A program made the position numbers and the translations under genes. Under the pieces are notes generated by a model. The model saw only the letters and a list, made by a program, of their open reading frames with translations. It was not told the origin of the DNA and searched no databases. Of a stretch of DNA of 64,000 nt, positions 51,201 through 63,604 are shown in pieces; the stretch's first letter is position 1, and each line of letters begins with the position of its first letter. Source of the stretch: Apostichopus japonicus (taxonomy: Eukaryota > Echinodermata > Holothuroidea > Aspidochirotida > Stichopodidae); NCBI RefSeq assembly GCF_037975245.1, contig NC_092579.1, positions 23,043,166-23,107,165 on the forward strand, read 5' to 3'.

Positions 51201-52485
51201 GCGCGTATCCAGGGGGGGGTTGGGGGCGCGCGCCCCCCGGGTGAGAAAAAGAGGAGAGAAAAAAAAAAGAGAAGGAAAAAAGAGGGGAAGAAAGAGGAGG
51301 AGGAGAGGAAGGAAAAGAAAAAGAAGAAGGAGAGAAAAAGGAGGGAGTAGAAGATAAACGCCAAGACACCGGGAAAAGAAAGAGGAACAGTGACATCATT
51401 ACAGCGCTGAACCTTATTATATACACATGGCCGGGTAGCCAGTGACGGATCGAGGATTTCGGAAGGGGCGTGCGCCTCACCCTACCCCTTACACCGACAA
51501 CTCCATTATTGACGTTTCCATTTTCCCTCTCTCACTAATGTATCTATATATATATACTTTATATGGTCTATCATAACGCGTGTGTGTGTATGGACGCCTT
51601 AAACAATTGTGCTATGAAACCAACTGTGGCTGGTCTCGAACTCGACAGAGTCGTCGGGAACATGACGCATTTCGGGAATGGGGCGACCGCCGCCCGAGCA
51701 TATTTTTTATGATATCGCTAGTAAATTCGAAATAGAAAATACTTAGATGCAACTTACAAGGCATGGGAAGTGTCATTTCCAGCGATCTGGGAGGCATTTT
51801 CGGCCAAAATTTTCTTGTACGCTTCGCGCCAACTCGTGGTGGCGATACGCTTAGATAGTTTGCCTACAGGCTTCGCCCCTCCCTTGGCAAATTATTCGCT
51901 ACGCGCCTGTTCGAATTTGTAAAGCAAAAAGCAGATATCACATCATATCAGTGAGCATGTAAATGACGTTCCACGATGACACAGCTGTCACAGATGACTC
52001 AAAACTGTCTATGTGTGTAGTCAAAGGCGAAGGAGCCCAATTTGATTTGGATGAATTTTTTTGTACCATTATGGGTATGTTTTGAAGTGAGTTTAATCAC
52101 GAGAAATGTGAATTTTGAAATTCTGAACAAAGAATAGGCTTAAAACCTTCAAAAGTGGGGCTGTGGGGTATTGTGGGCCGCGACGTAGAATCACATACAC
52201 AAAGCAATGATCCACAGGAGATGCGATGAGGTCGAACATGATGTGTGACTTGTGACAATCTTCAAAGAGGTTATGGATGGGAAAACAAACTATTGGGAAA
52301 TACTTGGTTCTCAAGCAAAAGTGTACATCTGGTTGGTCATTTTCAAGCCCGAGAAGTGTCATTTCCGGTGATCTGGGGGTATCAAAACCAGAAATTTTCT
52401 TGTACGCTGCGCACCAACCGATGGTGGCGCTCCGCTTAGATAGTAATTGGCGCCCCCCGGGTTATAAAATCCTGGATACGCCCCT
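51198..52485 (-). mobile_element. Composite repeat, copy 2 with terminal inverted motifs
   Basis: The left end CAGGCGCGTATCCAGG is mirrored at the right end (CCTGGATACGCCCCT), and both ends are followed inward by CCCGGGGGGCGC-type sequence. The element is about 1.29 kb, lies between two (AT)n tracts and has no transposase. It is the inverted partner of 36801-39610. It carries two copies of the shared GC-rich module (near 51770-51865 and 52340-52442). Confidence 0.8.
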
Positions 52486-52530
52486 ATATATATATATATG
52501 TATATATAAATATATATATATATATATATG

Positions 52531-55270
52531 CTTGCAGGAGGATCTAAAATACATACATACATACACACAAAGCCGTGTATGTCTATTTGCGGTTCTGGAA
52601 CCTATATTTGTAGAGCGCCATCTATTTTGTTGGCATATATGATGTGGACATTATTACAAAATGGTATAGTTTAGATATGAATTTGAATATTGGCATATTT
52701 ATTTTGAGACTGTTTAAGTATATTTTTCCTGACATACTGATCGGCTTAATATTCTTAACATTGTGCAAATAAAGGCGTTCTGTACTGTACTATATACAAG
52801 CGTCATTTGTGTCAAACGGAAAACGGATTGTGTTCATTTGGTTTCCTTTGGTCATAGAGTTTACATGGTTCTTAATTATTTTAATGTGCATATCAGCATT
52901 AGACGTGTCAATATTGTCAGAGCCCCGAGACACCCAGAACACGTACCCGAGAAAAATCTCAAAAGTGCCCACTTTCATGAATTAGAGGTACTCCAAGTTT
53001 CGTTTGGGAAAATGCACCTTCTTTTCTTTGGTAATGACAAAATAACCTTCCGTTATTTAAATAGAGAAATGTTTTACGGTTTTCATTCTTCCTCATATCA
53101 AAGTCACGTGTCCCACTACCCTCAAATGTTGTGCCCCACCCCTTTCCCCAGGTTGAATTTTCATTTACCATCTCTGATGGCAGAATGCAGGCAGTTTATG
53201 TCACATCATCAGTTGCTGCTATATCAAAGGAGTTAAAAAGAATTAATTTGCATTTAACATCAATTACTTTGATTCACCCTATATTGAGACCTATAGTTTG
53301 CTAAGTTGCCATTGGAAACGTTGTAAACTCTTTCTACGAAATATACAACAATGACAATGACAAATGCATATTCATATATTTAGTGATCTCTCGATCTGCC
53401 GCTGCCACATGCCGATTTTCATTCAAGCGAGGAACTGCGATTAAATTTAAAGGTAATATACTTCCCTGACGAATAAGATGGTGCCTATTGAAAAAAAGGA
53501 CCAAAATCACATGCATGTGCTCTCAAATGGTATTGGTGGGCAGTTTTCTGAGAGAACGCTAGTGTTATCTCTGTCGTATATTAGACACCAAGAGGCTAAT
53601 GCTGTCATCAAGATTTCTGTAAGCATAACATCATGTAGCGAATGTCTTCGTCCTTGGTATCAACCCGTCTGATTCTAATACAGCAGTTTTTGCTGTTGTA
53701 GTAAATTGCTGCATGAGGTACCTTTCTTGTAAAATGCTGCGGCGACGTAACTTCAAGACGGTCGCTTAAGAGAGTGATGAAGAGGGGGGGGGGGGGGGTG
53801 GGTGGGTAGACAGTAATGGACAATGGGGGTGGGCGGGGACGGGGCGGACGACATCTTCTTGCCAAACTTGAACGATTTAAGATTGAAATACAATCCCCCT
53901 CTTGTCCCTCTTTTTCTGCTGTTAGAAATAAGAAGCACACGGCGTTCCCAGCATTGGAAAATCTCAAGTACCTAATTGGTGTTCCATATAGGTAAACTTT
54001 TCGCTCTATTTCTTTCTGATTATGTATCTCTTATTTGTTATTTCGTTTGTGTGGTTATTCTTAATATTCTTGTGTGTGTGTGTTTGTATTGGGGGGGGGG
54101 GGGATTTCCCAACACAGTTGCGAATTCAGGATTTCTGGGAGGGGTATGTATCGGTGAAAACTGAAATAGCGGGGTATAAAAAGATATCGGGGGTTGGTAA
54201 TAAGCTTCTCTCCGGATTCCACACCTCCTCACGACGCAGACAGCAGTTTGTATTATTTGACACTTGTGTTTTCGGTGACTAGTTTTAACATTAATATAAC
54301 TGAAAAAGAACAGACACAACCACTTTTTCCTGAGAAACTTGTTGAGGATTTCACAATACCGGTCAACATTGAAACGTAGAAATAACAAGTGAGGAAAAGG
54401 TATACGACAAACCCCTTTAACATAAACAATACCGATGACAAACTGTATTCACTTGAATAATAACTCTTCCCCCGTGGCATGAACTGTTGCTTTTAGGGGG
54501 GTGGGGGGGGGGGGTTATAGCTAGTCGGGCAGTGTGCTACATGTGTAAATTTGTTTTAACTTGCGTATCATGGAAAAGAGAGATGTATTAGAGTGTGAGA
54601 AGGACCTTTAGAATATCGGCACAAGTTAGTCTATACCTCCGGGATACTAAATTGTCGTTGAATAATCGGGATAATCCCGATTCCGAACCCTTCCTGACGT
54701 ATATCCTACACTTAATGCATATATATGATAACAACGTATAGGGAGAGACTGGAGCCTAGTATAAAACGTAACATGGAAGATAGACCATTTACCCAAATCA
54801 GTTGGACTGTATATGTCTAGGATAACATATATTACATGTATGAAGTTTTCTTTACAACGAATAAGATTTAAATAACTAAAAACCATATAAAATATTGTGT
54901 GAATATGCATGAATCACTTCTGAAGTTCTCAGTGATGCCATAGCTTATTATGATTACATGTGTGTTAAACTACATTTTCTCCAGTCGTTTTGACAAATAT
55001 ACAGTTACACTGCTATTTCGCACCAACTTCAAGAATACCTGAAGTTAAGACTATTTAACACAAACACACACAAAATGTGTCATTTTTCTTCCCCCAAATC
55101 TTCATTTAGCCTGAGAACAGTTATTAAATACATTGCTATGGAATGTTCAACAACATATCTTGATAGTATAACTTCACTTAAAACTACCGAGAAATGTGTG
55201 TATGTGCCAAGTATTTTCAGGACATGCATCGATATGCCCATAGGCTACGAGTTCAGCTCTTGCATTATCA
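52531..55270. other. Intergenic region with G tracts
   Basis: G runs occur near 53787, 54091 and 54500. Several open frames (for example near 52763-53236 and 54038-54388) are crossed by low-complexity sequence or lack any domain signature. No gene is supported. Confidence 0.45.
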
Positions 55271-55275
55271 TAATA

Positions 55276-55276
<1 letters not shown>

Positions 55277-55371
<95 letters not shown>
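55277..55371. repeat. (AT)n microsatellite
   Basis: Two AT dinucleotide runs separated by a single TTCAT interruption. Open frames on both strands across it encode only Ile-Tyr repeats. Confidence 0.95.
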
Positions 55372-55372
<1 letters not shown>

Positions 55373-55480
55373 AGAGTAAGGCAAAAATATGTCACCAAAA
55401 TATCGATACAGGTGGCAGGTGCCTACAGTGGAATTACGACCATCCTTACCGGTTTCGAACCTCTGGACGTACAATCATCG

Positions 55481-55545
55481 TCCATAGTGCATTAGGGTGT
55501 CCGCATATAAAGCGGGAGGCTCGGGTTCGAATACCGGTTGGAGGC
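55481..55545 (+). repeat. tRNA-like SINE head fragment
   Basis: TTAGGGTGTCCGC...AGCGGGAGGCTCGGGTTCGAATACC resembles the middle and T-arm part of a tRNA-derived SINE. The B-box-like GGTTCGAATACC is at 55524-55535. The A-box half is degenerate and no cloverleaf closes, so this is not called as a tRNA gene. Confidence 0.5.
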
Positions 55546-55589
55546 TGGAAGTTTTTTCACCGTTCTGGATTTTCCAGCTCATTACAATT

Positions 55590-55607
55590 TCAATGATATA
55601 TAGATAT

Positions 55608-55658
<51 letters not shown>

Positions 55659-55680
55659 TATATATATATAGATATAGATA
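55590..55680. repeat. (AT)n / (GATA)n microsatellite
   Basis: AT dinucleotide runs with interspersed AGATAT units, ending about 75 bases beyond the sulfotransferase-like stop codon. Confidence 0.93.
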
Positions 55681-55755
55681 TAGACATGTGTGTGTATAGG
55701 TTAATTCCAGTATACGCTGAATACTGACCACTATACGGGTCACTTCTTGACAAGC

Positions 55756-56862
55756 CTAGATTTTTAAACCCACGTTTCTCTGTGCATCCTCAAACCTCGC
55801 AATAATCCATTCATATAATTCTATATCTAGTGCCATCATACGTTTCATTTTCTCAATGGTGTCATCGGAGGGCATAACTTTTGTATAGCGGTCACCCCTC
55901 GTGACCTTCCCAATGTCCAATAGGTTATTGTAAACTCGGCTTCCTTCTTTAAATATGGACGGGAGGCGTCTCTCTAAGACTTGTATAAAGATCTCCATGT
56001 CTTCTCTTGTGCCGATGACGAAGTAATTTGTTTCTATGTTATGCTTTGCCCTTTCCAACGTCCATCTTGTCTTTTTACGACAACGTCGATCGTAACCACA
56101 GAAATGGCGAATCAAACGCGTCGTGGCGCCTTCGGACACGCATTCAGAACGTTTTAATTTCACGCAATCGTCGTATGTTTCTCGTTTGTTTATATTCAGC
56201 GTTTCCCGCCATTTTCGTATTTGTTCGGAATCTCTTCTAGTACTATTCACGCGAGCGTAATTATACATCGAGACAGCTCTTTGAATAGGGTCCCGTACGA
56301 CACTGATCATTAACAGAGATTTGTTACGAAGAGAAGCAGACACGTTAACGTGATACGCATGCGTATGGACAAGAGCTGGTGGTTGCGCATCCTCTATCGC
56401 TTTGTGCACGTACTGTTCTATTGCACTATAATCGCCCGTAGATAATATCTTGTTATCAACAAGCGGTACGACAACACTATCACGAATAATAGGAAGTGCG
56501 TAAAATAACTCTAAAAGGTTCACTATTCCACTGGATGGAGGACTCGATACGAATAAAGTGACGTTGGCATGCTCGATGCGCTCATAGTTTCTCTCAAGGT
56601 GGTCGTTGTTAATATAGCTTTTATTCAGACTTCTGTGTATTTTCCTAACCGGGCTGTTCCGTACAGGTCTTCTCGGTAGTAGGGTATCCCCCGCCGCATT
56701 GGCTCTATTTCCATTGGCGAGTAGCAAATAGTTGGCCGAAGACTCTTCACACATTTTTTGACTTAGTTTAATTTCTTTCCAAACTGCAAGGGTAGCCAGA
56801 ATAAATAAAAACAGCGACCCAATCGCTTTAAAAGTCTTCACGCCGATAAACGCCATTACCAT
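55756..56862 (-). CDS. Heparan sulfate/uronyl 2-O-sulfotransferase-like protein (single exon)
   Basis: An intact 368-residue frame, TAG stop at 55756-55758, ATG with A at -3 and G at +4. One hydrophobic segment at about 11-28 predicts a type II Golgi membrane protein. The C-terminal half follows the HS2ST/UST family: VVRDPIQRAVSMYNY (188-202, the 3'-phosphate-binding Arg/Ser region), DDCV...ECV (C233, C241), RHFCGYDRRC (C255, C261), W267, ERAKHNIETNYFVIGTRED and LPSIF. The pair in VHTHAYH (H166, H168) aligns with the catalytic His region. The expected N-terminal cofactor loop, usually basic with TxST, instead reads VSSPPSSGIVNLL (105-117). Five NxS/T sequons (N80, N100, N173, N180, N206). Family members transfer sulfate from PAPS to uronic acid; activity here is uncertain. 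Confidence 0.87.
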   Translation of the reverse strand: MVMAFIGVKTFKAIGSLFLFILATLAVWKEIKLSQKMCEESSANYLLLANGNRANAAGDTLLPRRPVRNSPVRKIHRSLNKSYINNDHLERNYERIEHANVTLFVSSPPSSGIVNLLELFYALPIIRDSVVVPLVDNKILSTGDYSAIEQYVHKAIEDAQPPALVHTHAYHVNVSASLRNKSLLMISVVRDPIQRAVSMYNYARVNSTRRDSEQIRKWRETLNINKRETYDDCVKLKRSECVSEGATTRLIRHFCGYDRRCRKKTRWTLERAKHNIETNYFVIGTREDMEIFIQVLERRLPSIFKEGSRVYNNLLDIGKVTRGDRYTKVMPSDDTIEKMKRMMALDIELYEWIIARFEDAQRNVGLKI

Positions 56863-59229
56863 TGTTTCTGTTTATCTTTGACCTTTTTTGCGCCCATGCA
56901 CAGATCTAATTCCTAGCAGCAGATAAATGAATATTTAGTTATTACACATCACGTGCGAAAGTAAGGCTCCATCTCACGAGAATCCCAAGCTCACAAGAAA
57001 GATGTTCCACATTCTTCCCAGTATACTGACTAATCATAAAAAAATTCACTATCTCTCAGCGACGAGAGCAGCTAAAACGAGATTGCGTATAGGCCGCTTG
57101 GTTCCGTCTGAGAATCGACTTTGTTCGCCAGTGTAGGCCTAACTAACATACTGTGTAGGATAGGGAAACATTAAAACCACGTCGCGAAATGTTAGGAGAG
57201 CCATGTATATGATACAGGATATCATGAAATATAAACAGGATGAGTAGCTATAATAGATTTAGGAAAACTAACACTAACATATAGTCCAAGGGAGTAAACG
57301 TTGAGTAACATATTAGTTATTTCCGTATTGAAGAAATTCCCACGCAGAGTACTGTAATAATACGTAACAATCTGTTCAAACCTTCCTTCCCAAATGTTTC
57401 ACAACTACTCTGAATGCTAACACAAAAACTGCCCGATATTGACGAGCCTATCATTAACTACAGTACAGCAAATAAAGATATTAGACGGATACCTGAATGC
57501 GAATGGGAATTCGACTGGATTTAAACTGACTTAGGTTTGCGTGTTGCCGCTATGCAAACAGATTACGTCTTCTTTAGTAATATACCTCAAAGTAGATGAT
57601 AACGTTGGGGAATTCCCATACAACCGTAGCAGTTACACTGTTTATTCCTACTCTTTTTCAAGCGACATTTATACGCGTGATTTTACACGGTTTTAATCGC
57701 GATCACAACCTTCACTCTCTTCTCCCTTTGTGTAGTTCACTTCCGTTGTAAATAACCAACGATATCGATAAAGAATTCGAAGCCTCTCTGATCATGAAAT
57801 TTCCAAGTTGAATTTCTGTAGCCTATCCCTCAAAACTGTCCATTCCATTGATTCCTACTCCGCAAGCGATACGAGATAGTGAATTACGCTAAAGATTCCA
57901 GGGCCTTTATAACCTTAATACTGTTAATTCACGTAAACCAGATAGGACTCCATAACGTATAGGCTATACATACTGGTATTTGTAACTTTCTGAGGCACAC
58001 AACGCCATCAAAAAAATAGGCCTTTATAATGTTGACCTATATATATTTAAGTTCAGCTCGCCCTATTGTTTGCTGATCAGATCGGATGGTGTGTCCTCTT
58101 CGGAGCAAAACTTGAGACAACCAACAAAGCATTTCTTTCTCTTACGAATTTGTATATGTAGATATGATTCACTGTTGTCCACTGCATATCCCAAAACAGA
58201 CCGTTTTATTCTGCACACAGCGAACGAATTGTCTCCAATGTCGACGTACTGTATAATATGGAATGACACAACCTCAAAATAATATATCCATTGACTAATT
58301 CACACAGTAGAGCAACTGTCCTGATTAATAACGTTTTTAACTAGATTCAACGATCTTTTATATATTGTCCAATCAATGGCAATGGCTTCCAAAACGGCTG
58401 GCCGCTTTTGGCACGTGGACATTTTTTTCCGGCTATAGTTCAACTTAGTAGGTGGCGTCAACTACTTCGGCAACAGAGAAACGTGTTTAAATTACTGTAC
58501 GTTTACAAGGTCAGGTTCGTGCGGAACATAATGGCTAATCTGTCTCGCCGCTTGAAGTCCCAACAACTTCCCGACAGGACATTTATAACCATAGGCCTAT
58601 GTATGTTTTCTGTCTATAATATTTAGACCCTATATCGGCCCTAACACTGAATTTCTGTAATAATTAATTTAACCGCACCAAAAGATTTCATCATTTTTTA
58701 GGTGAATGCTTTCGACAGACTTTATAGTGGATATGATGAGGTTTAATAATGATCTTTGGGGTCGTTAATAATATACCTGAAACACTGAAGAGGGTTAATT
58801 CGCCGCATAATTACCCTGCAGGATAAAACGTGCATGTTAGAACGATTATTATCATAGTAGTGAATATGCATGATTACAATTCATCATGTATGGGTTTAAA
58901 TCGGTTTGAGGATTGTGAAACATGCACTGGCAAAAGTAGAAATTCCATGGGCCGGGCGTGCATCGTGGGCCCCGAAGGACGTAATCATAGAAATGAGTGA
59001 ATCACCCGGGAACATATACGGGCTACTATTGTACTCTAGAGCAACGATCCGAGAACTATGCGTCACCGGACCAAAAAGTGGGTCAAAGTTTTTTTTCTCG
59101 GTGGGTTACTGGAATTTTCCCATGCAGACGCCGAGAAATTTATCTACGGTTTTCGGAGCTTATCGCATAGCTTTCATGCAATTCTGAGCATAGATTCCGA
59201 GGGATAGAGTCTGAGTGGGTCAGCTCCTG
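56863..59229. other. Region upstream of the sulfotransferase-like gene
   Basis: No further gene recognised. Open frames near 58063-58282 exist on both strands with no domain signature. No clear core promoter motif. Confidence 0.45.
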
Positions 59230-59425
59230 GATCATCGATCCTGGGTGGGTCGTGGTTCAGTTCTCACGGCAGCTCGTGGTCATCGATCCTGGGTGGGTCG
59301 TGGTTCAGTTCTCACGGCAGCTCAGGGTCATCGATCCTGGGTGGGCCGTGGTTCAGTTCTCACGGCAGCTCAGGGTCATCGATCCTGGGTGGATCGTGGT
59401 TCAGTTCTCACAGAAGCTCCTGGGT
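59230..59425. repeat. 48-bp minisatellite, four units plus a partial
   Basis: ATCGATCCTGGGTGGG starts at 59234, 59282, 59330 and 59378, exactly 48 bases apart, followed by a partial unit. Because 48 is a multiple of three, plus-strand frames stay open and read as a 16-residue repeat (HRSWVGRGSVLTAAQG). I regard this as non-coding. Confidence 0.9.
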
Positions 59426-59879
59426 CATGGGACGAAAGGTTTGCCCTGCACCGCTGCTCTGAGAAGGGTCTGTATTGACAGTATAGTATATTTCACTGCT
59501 ATTAGTGATGTGGCGAAGGGGGATCGTTACTATTGGTAATGGACGGGGTAGTAACGATAGGGTGGATGGAGGGGCACACACAACCTTCCGTTCTTCCGTA
59601 CATATACAATGAAACCCCCTCCGCTCCCTCAGTTAACAGATCAATTTCACTTTGTCCATGTGGGGTCTAGTTTTGGTCATGTATCGATGTAGTTCCCTCA
59701 GCTTTTCTCGTACATCACTAAAAGGAGAGAATGACTAGACAAGTTTTGGACAAGGCAAACCAATCACATTGTTTTCTTGTTGAAATTCAAGTTCTGTTTA
59801 ATATTGTTTGATATCTTGAATTTGTAATGGCTTCTTGAAATCATTATATATAAAAAAAACCACACGCACGCGCGCGTTC

Positions 59880-59910
59880 ATTCCACACACACACACACAC
59901 ACACACACCC
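59880..59910. repeat. (CA)n microsatellite
   Basis: About twelve CA units, preceded by a short CGCGCG run. Confidence 0.93.
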
Positions 59911-62900
59911 AAACGAACTAAAAGGCAAGCCGATTGGTCGTTTGTTTTCATCAGGGTCAAACGTCAGAATTGTTTTTATTGTATTACGTTTTTATTGTAT
60001 TTACAGACAACAATAACGTCCACCTGTGAGACCTGGTAAAAGTAGTTCAGTCCGTCATTCATTTCCTATTGCTTAGTTTGGACCTCCTGTTTTATAAGTT
60101 AATTTAAACAGAATATGTAAATTTGGTTCAAGATTAAGAAAGAAAAGAAACAATGAATAGGACAACAATTGAAAGAATACAGATATAAAGAGCCCTGCAT
60201 AGTATTCAAACTATATCACTTGGTGATCCCAAGTTTAACATTGATAATCTTGGCGAGCCTTCAGAGGAGGATGTTGTGGCCTGGCGATGGTGGTAACGGG
60301 GAAATGGTATCCCCTCCTCTTCGTGACCACCCCACCCCACTCCTACTCCCTTGTGAAATTTTGTTTACGATTTATAGGATGCTTATTTGTAAACTGGATA
60401 TATATCTTTGCAACTTTTGAAGTAATCAATGTTCAAGACTTTTCAACTTCCACCCCCACCCCCCCCCCCCACAATATCGGTAATTTCGTTTTCTCTATCG
60501 AACTATTTGGAAACTCCCCAAAAATTTTGCGACTTCACATAGGATCAAGACCCACAGTTTGAAGACCAGGGGTCTAGGGTAAAGTTCAAGAACACCATCA
60601 TAGATTTTCTGAGAGAGTATACCTTTTGAAAAGATGACTGGGGGTGGTATATTTGGAGGTGCTCCTGTTTCCCTTCACATAATTCAATCTTTCAGGGCTG
60701 AGGGGAGTGGGGGAGGGAGGAGGGGCGGGAGGAGGGGCTTTAATCTTAACAAAGATAAGCGGGCTTAAAAGAGAAAAGGAATTTACAAGATAAAAGTACT
60801 TAATATATGAAACTACTTATTTCCCTGAAATATGCTAGACATTTAACGAATAAGTCACTCGTGTTCACACTTCGAAAATCATTTTACTATCACCTTAAAA
60901 TTTAATAAAAGAACCTCTTTAATGAAAAGTTTAATGGTTGAAATTCAACACATCTCCATGTCTCCGCATAATGCAGAATATCACATATTCCAGGGCAGTA
61001 CTTCTGAAAAATTACGAGTAAGTATTATCAGCTTTTAAAGCCTTTTGGGGGCAAAAACGATATATAGGAAAACACGCCACTTGTATCACCATGAAGATGG
61101 ACATAAGAATGAAGCTATTTTTGTTATCATTTAATTTTCTATATATTATTCTTTATGACTGTATACCTTTAAATCAATGATTATTTCTGCATAAATTGAT
61201 CTCTCAAATTTTCACAGTCATTATGACGTCATATTTCCTTTCTTTCTATACAAATTTAAATTTTTAAGTAGAAAACGAAAAAGATGATGAGCCACGCCGA
61301 AAGTATATATCTTCACTCTTTCCTCGTATCACCGTTATCTGTATATATATAGCTTTGCGGTTACGATTAGCTCTTCAAGTTCACAACATTCGTATGAAGT
61401 GATAATTCTGCGAATTTATACAGAATGCATGATTTCATATTAATGAAGCTATTATCATACAACCTTTGCCTTTAATTGTTACAAACACAAAGTAGACTGC
61501 ACTCGTCTAATTGGTTGAACTTATTTTAATAGGTTTCCGGTATTGTTTTCCTATATCTTTTGTTGGTATATGTGTCTCTCGTAGGGCAAGGCCGATATAC
61601 TTCCATAAACTTTCCCCTTTGACCGTAATAATAATAATTCCGAGGTATGAGGATCATATATAGTTGCATCGTTTTACTATACAGAACGCATGAAAAACCC
61701 TCCCCCTCCCTTCAGCTCTCCCCTCACTTCTCCCCACCCCACTCCCACCCCTACATCTTCAAATATGCTATAACGTCGAATAACGGTCTCTCATTGCGTA
61801 ATTTCAACAAGCTTTTTACAACCACTGCTAAAGCGGTTCCCCTATATAACTGAGACATGTTGTCATAACTGAACACTCCGGCTTAATTTGGAAATAGGAT
61901 TGCCATGAAAATTTTTTTTTTCAGTGAAACTAGCGATTCATAGCAGACTAACTTGTTAGGTGATAATATCTCTTGCATTTGAAGGCTCGAATACTACTAT
62001 CTGTGCAAATGTTTTAGCTATGACGGAAATCTTTGCCAATTTTTTTTTTAAAGGAAGAACACAAAACAAAAAGTAAAACCTATCACAAATTACTACGTTT
62101 GTTTAAAAGTCAAGTTTGTATCCTTACATTTCAAGTGTCGGGTGGAATCGAGATCCTACAAGCTATTAGGTGGCGTTGTCCTGCGGTCATTGAAGCCGAT
62201 CCCCATGTAGGGGTATCTGGAGATCTTCCCCCTCCCCAGAATAAACAAAAATTATATGTGAAATCGTGCGTTCTAAAGCACAGGCTATAAGCTAGGGTAA
62301 TACACGCGTGCACGGTTGTGCAATAGTTACCGGGTATACTTGTAATTTGCGTGCCGCGTGGGAATGAAATATGAGGTTTTGTTCTATACGGATAAAAAAA
62401 AATACACATTATTGTGTTTTTACTTTAGAGAGATACAGCTGACAAATTACTGTGGCAATTAGGTCATTAAAAATACGAACATATAGGCCTACCAAGCTCC
62501 TTCTCCCAGACTACGACGCAAGGGTTTATACTCGGATCCAGCATTTCGAAACTAAACCAGGTTAAAGTCTCGGAATATCAGACATTGAATGGCTAATAAT
62601 TGATCAGACCGTGCAACTAGAACAGGACGACATCTCATGTCTCCGTGTGGTTCTCTATATAGGTATAGGTCAATACACGGGACCTATACTCTGGCTGTTA
62701 TTTCTTACGCCCCGGCCTACTTTCAATCTCTCTTCGTTTCAACAGAGATTTTACAAAGTACAAAGATTGTGATCACTCATTCTCAGATTGATTGATTTAC
62801 CAACTGAGAAAATGTCTACGAACCCAGTCACACACTTTATTCATCCGAGTTATTGAAACCATTAGGGCGGTAAGTGAACTATATTAGCAGGTTTAACGTT

Positions 62901-63535
62901 CAAACTGCACGATCCAACAACTGTCGACGACTCATGCTGCAGTAAGTTATTATATCAGGCGAGTGATGTAGCCCGGATTCGAGTTGTAAAACCCCGGATG
63001 ACATACATGCCTGGATCGTGTTGCTGTTCTATATTATACAGCAGAAAGATGTTTAATCATCAAAGGGACATTTCTTAAATGCTTTGGAAACATCTGGGGA
63101 GAGGGGAGGGGTAGACGGAAGAGGAAGGTGGAGAGGAAAAGGGGGCGGGTTACAGCCACTCCAGAAAATAGGCTTTATAAATTTGCAACTTTCGGAAAAC
63201 TCGGTTCGTTCCATCCCATCGGCCTCGAGTCCAAACCGATTACTGAATGGTCGCCCTTGGAATACTTGGTGATATCTAACTGTTTCATTACCCTTCAAAT
63301 CAAGCATACTTTTCAACTGCAATATATTTCGTTGAGGCAAAAAGAGCGATTGTGGAGCGTGGGTTCATCAAACAGATAACTTTGTAAATGGATTAATCGA
63401 TGAGCTCAATGTTTCACCTTAGTAAGTGAACCTATGTCATGCTGTGGACATAGGCTCTGGAAATTATCTTAGAAGTGTGTAGAGTGTACAGTAACCTAGA
63501 TGTTTAGTGCAGTATAACAATATGATACGTTATAC
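59911..63535. other. Terminal intergenic stretch without recognisable genes
   Basis: AT-rich sequence with C runs (60463) and a G-rich purine stretch (60690-60740). Near 59940-59975 a short motif (CATCAGGGTCAAACGTCAG) recalls the ends of Penelope-like elements but is too short to call. No gene seen. Confidence 0.45.
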
Positions 63536-63538
63536 TTC

Positions 63539-63604
63539 CGCCCCCCCATATTTTTCACTGGGGGGGCTGGCGCCCCCCAGCCCCCCGGTTCCTACGCCCT
63601 TGTA
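63539..63604. repeat. GC-rich palindromic repeat end
   Basis: CACTGGGGGGGCTGGCGCCC and its mirrored CCAGCCCCCC, followed by GGTTCCTACGCCC, stand out in AT-rich surroundings. The CCTACGCCC end matches the terminus type at 37139 and 38409 (GGCGTAGGAGCC), suggesting a fragment of a related element. Confidence 0.6.

Noticed and set aside
52763-53236. 157-residue plus-strand open frame
   Set aside because: It is long for chance, but I see no domain, signal peptide or conserved motif and no supporting splice sites. It is left uncalled rather than proposed as a gene.
55481-55545. Possible functional tRNA gene
   Set aside because: Only the T-arm/B-box half is good; the acceptor stem and D-arm do not fold, so a SINE fragment is the better reading.
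58063-58282. Overlapping open frames on both strands near 58.1 kb
   Set aside because: Mutual shadows without domain content. No start context or splice evidence separates one as real.
63053-63379. Overlapping frames on both strands near 63.1 kb
   Set aside because: One contains a proline run from a low-complexity tract and neither shows a recognisable domain.
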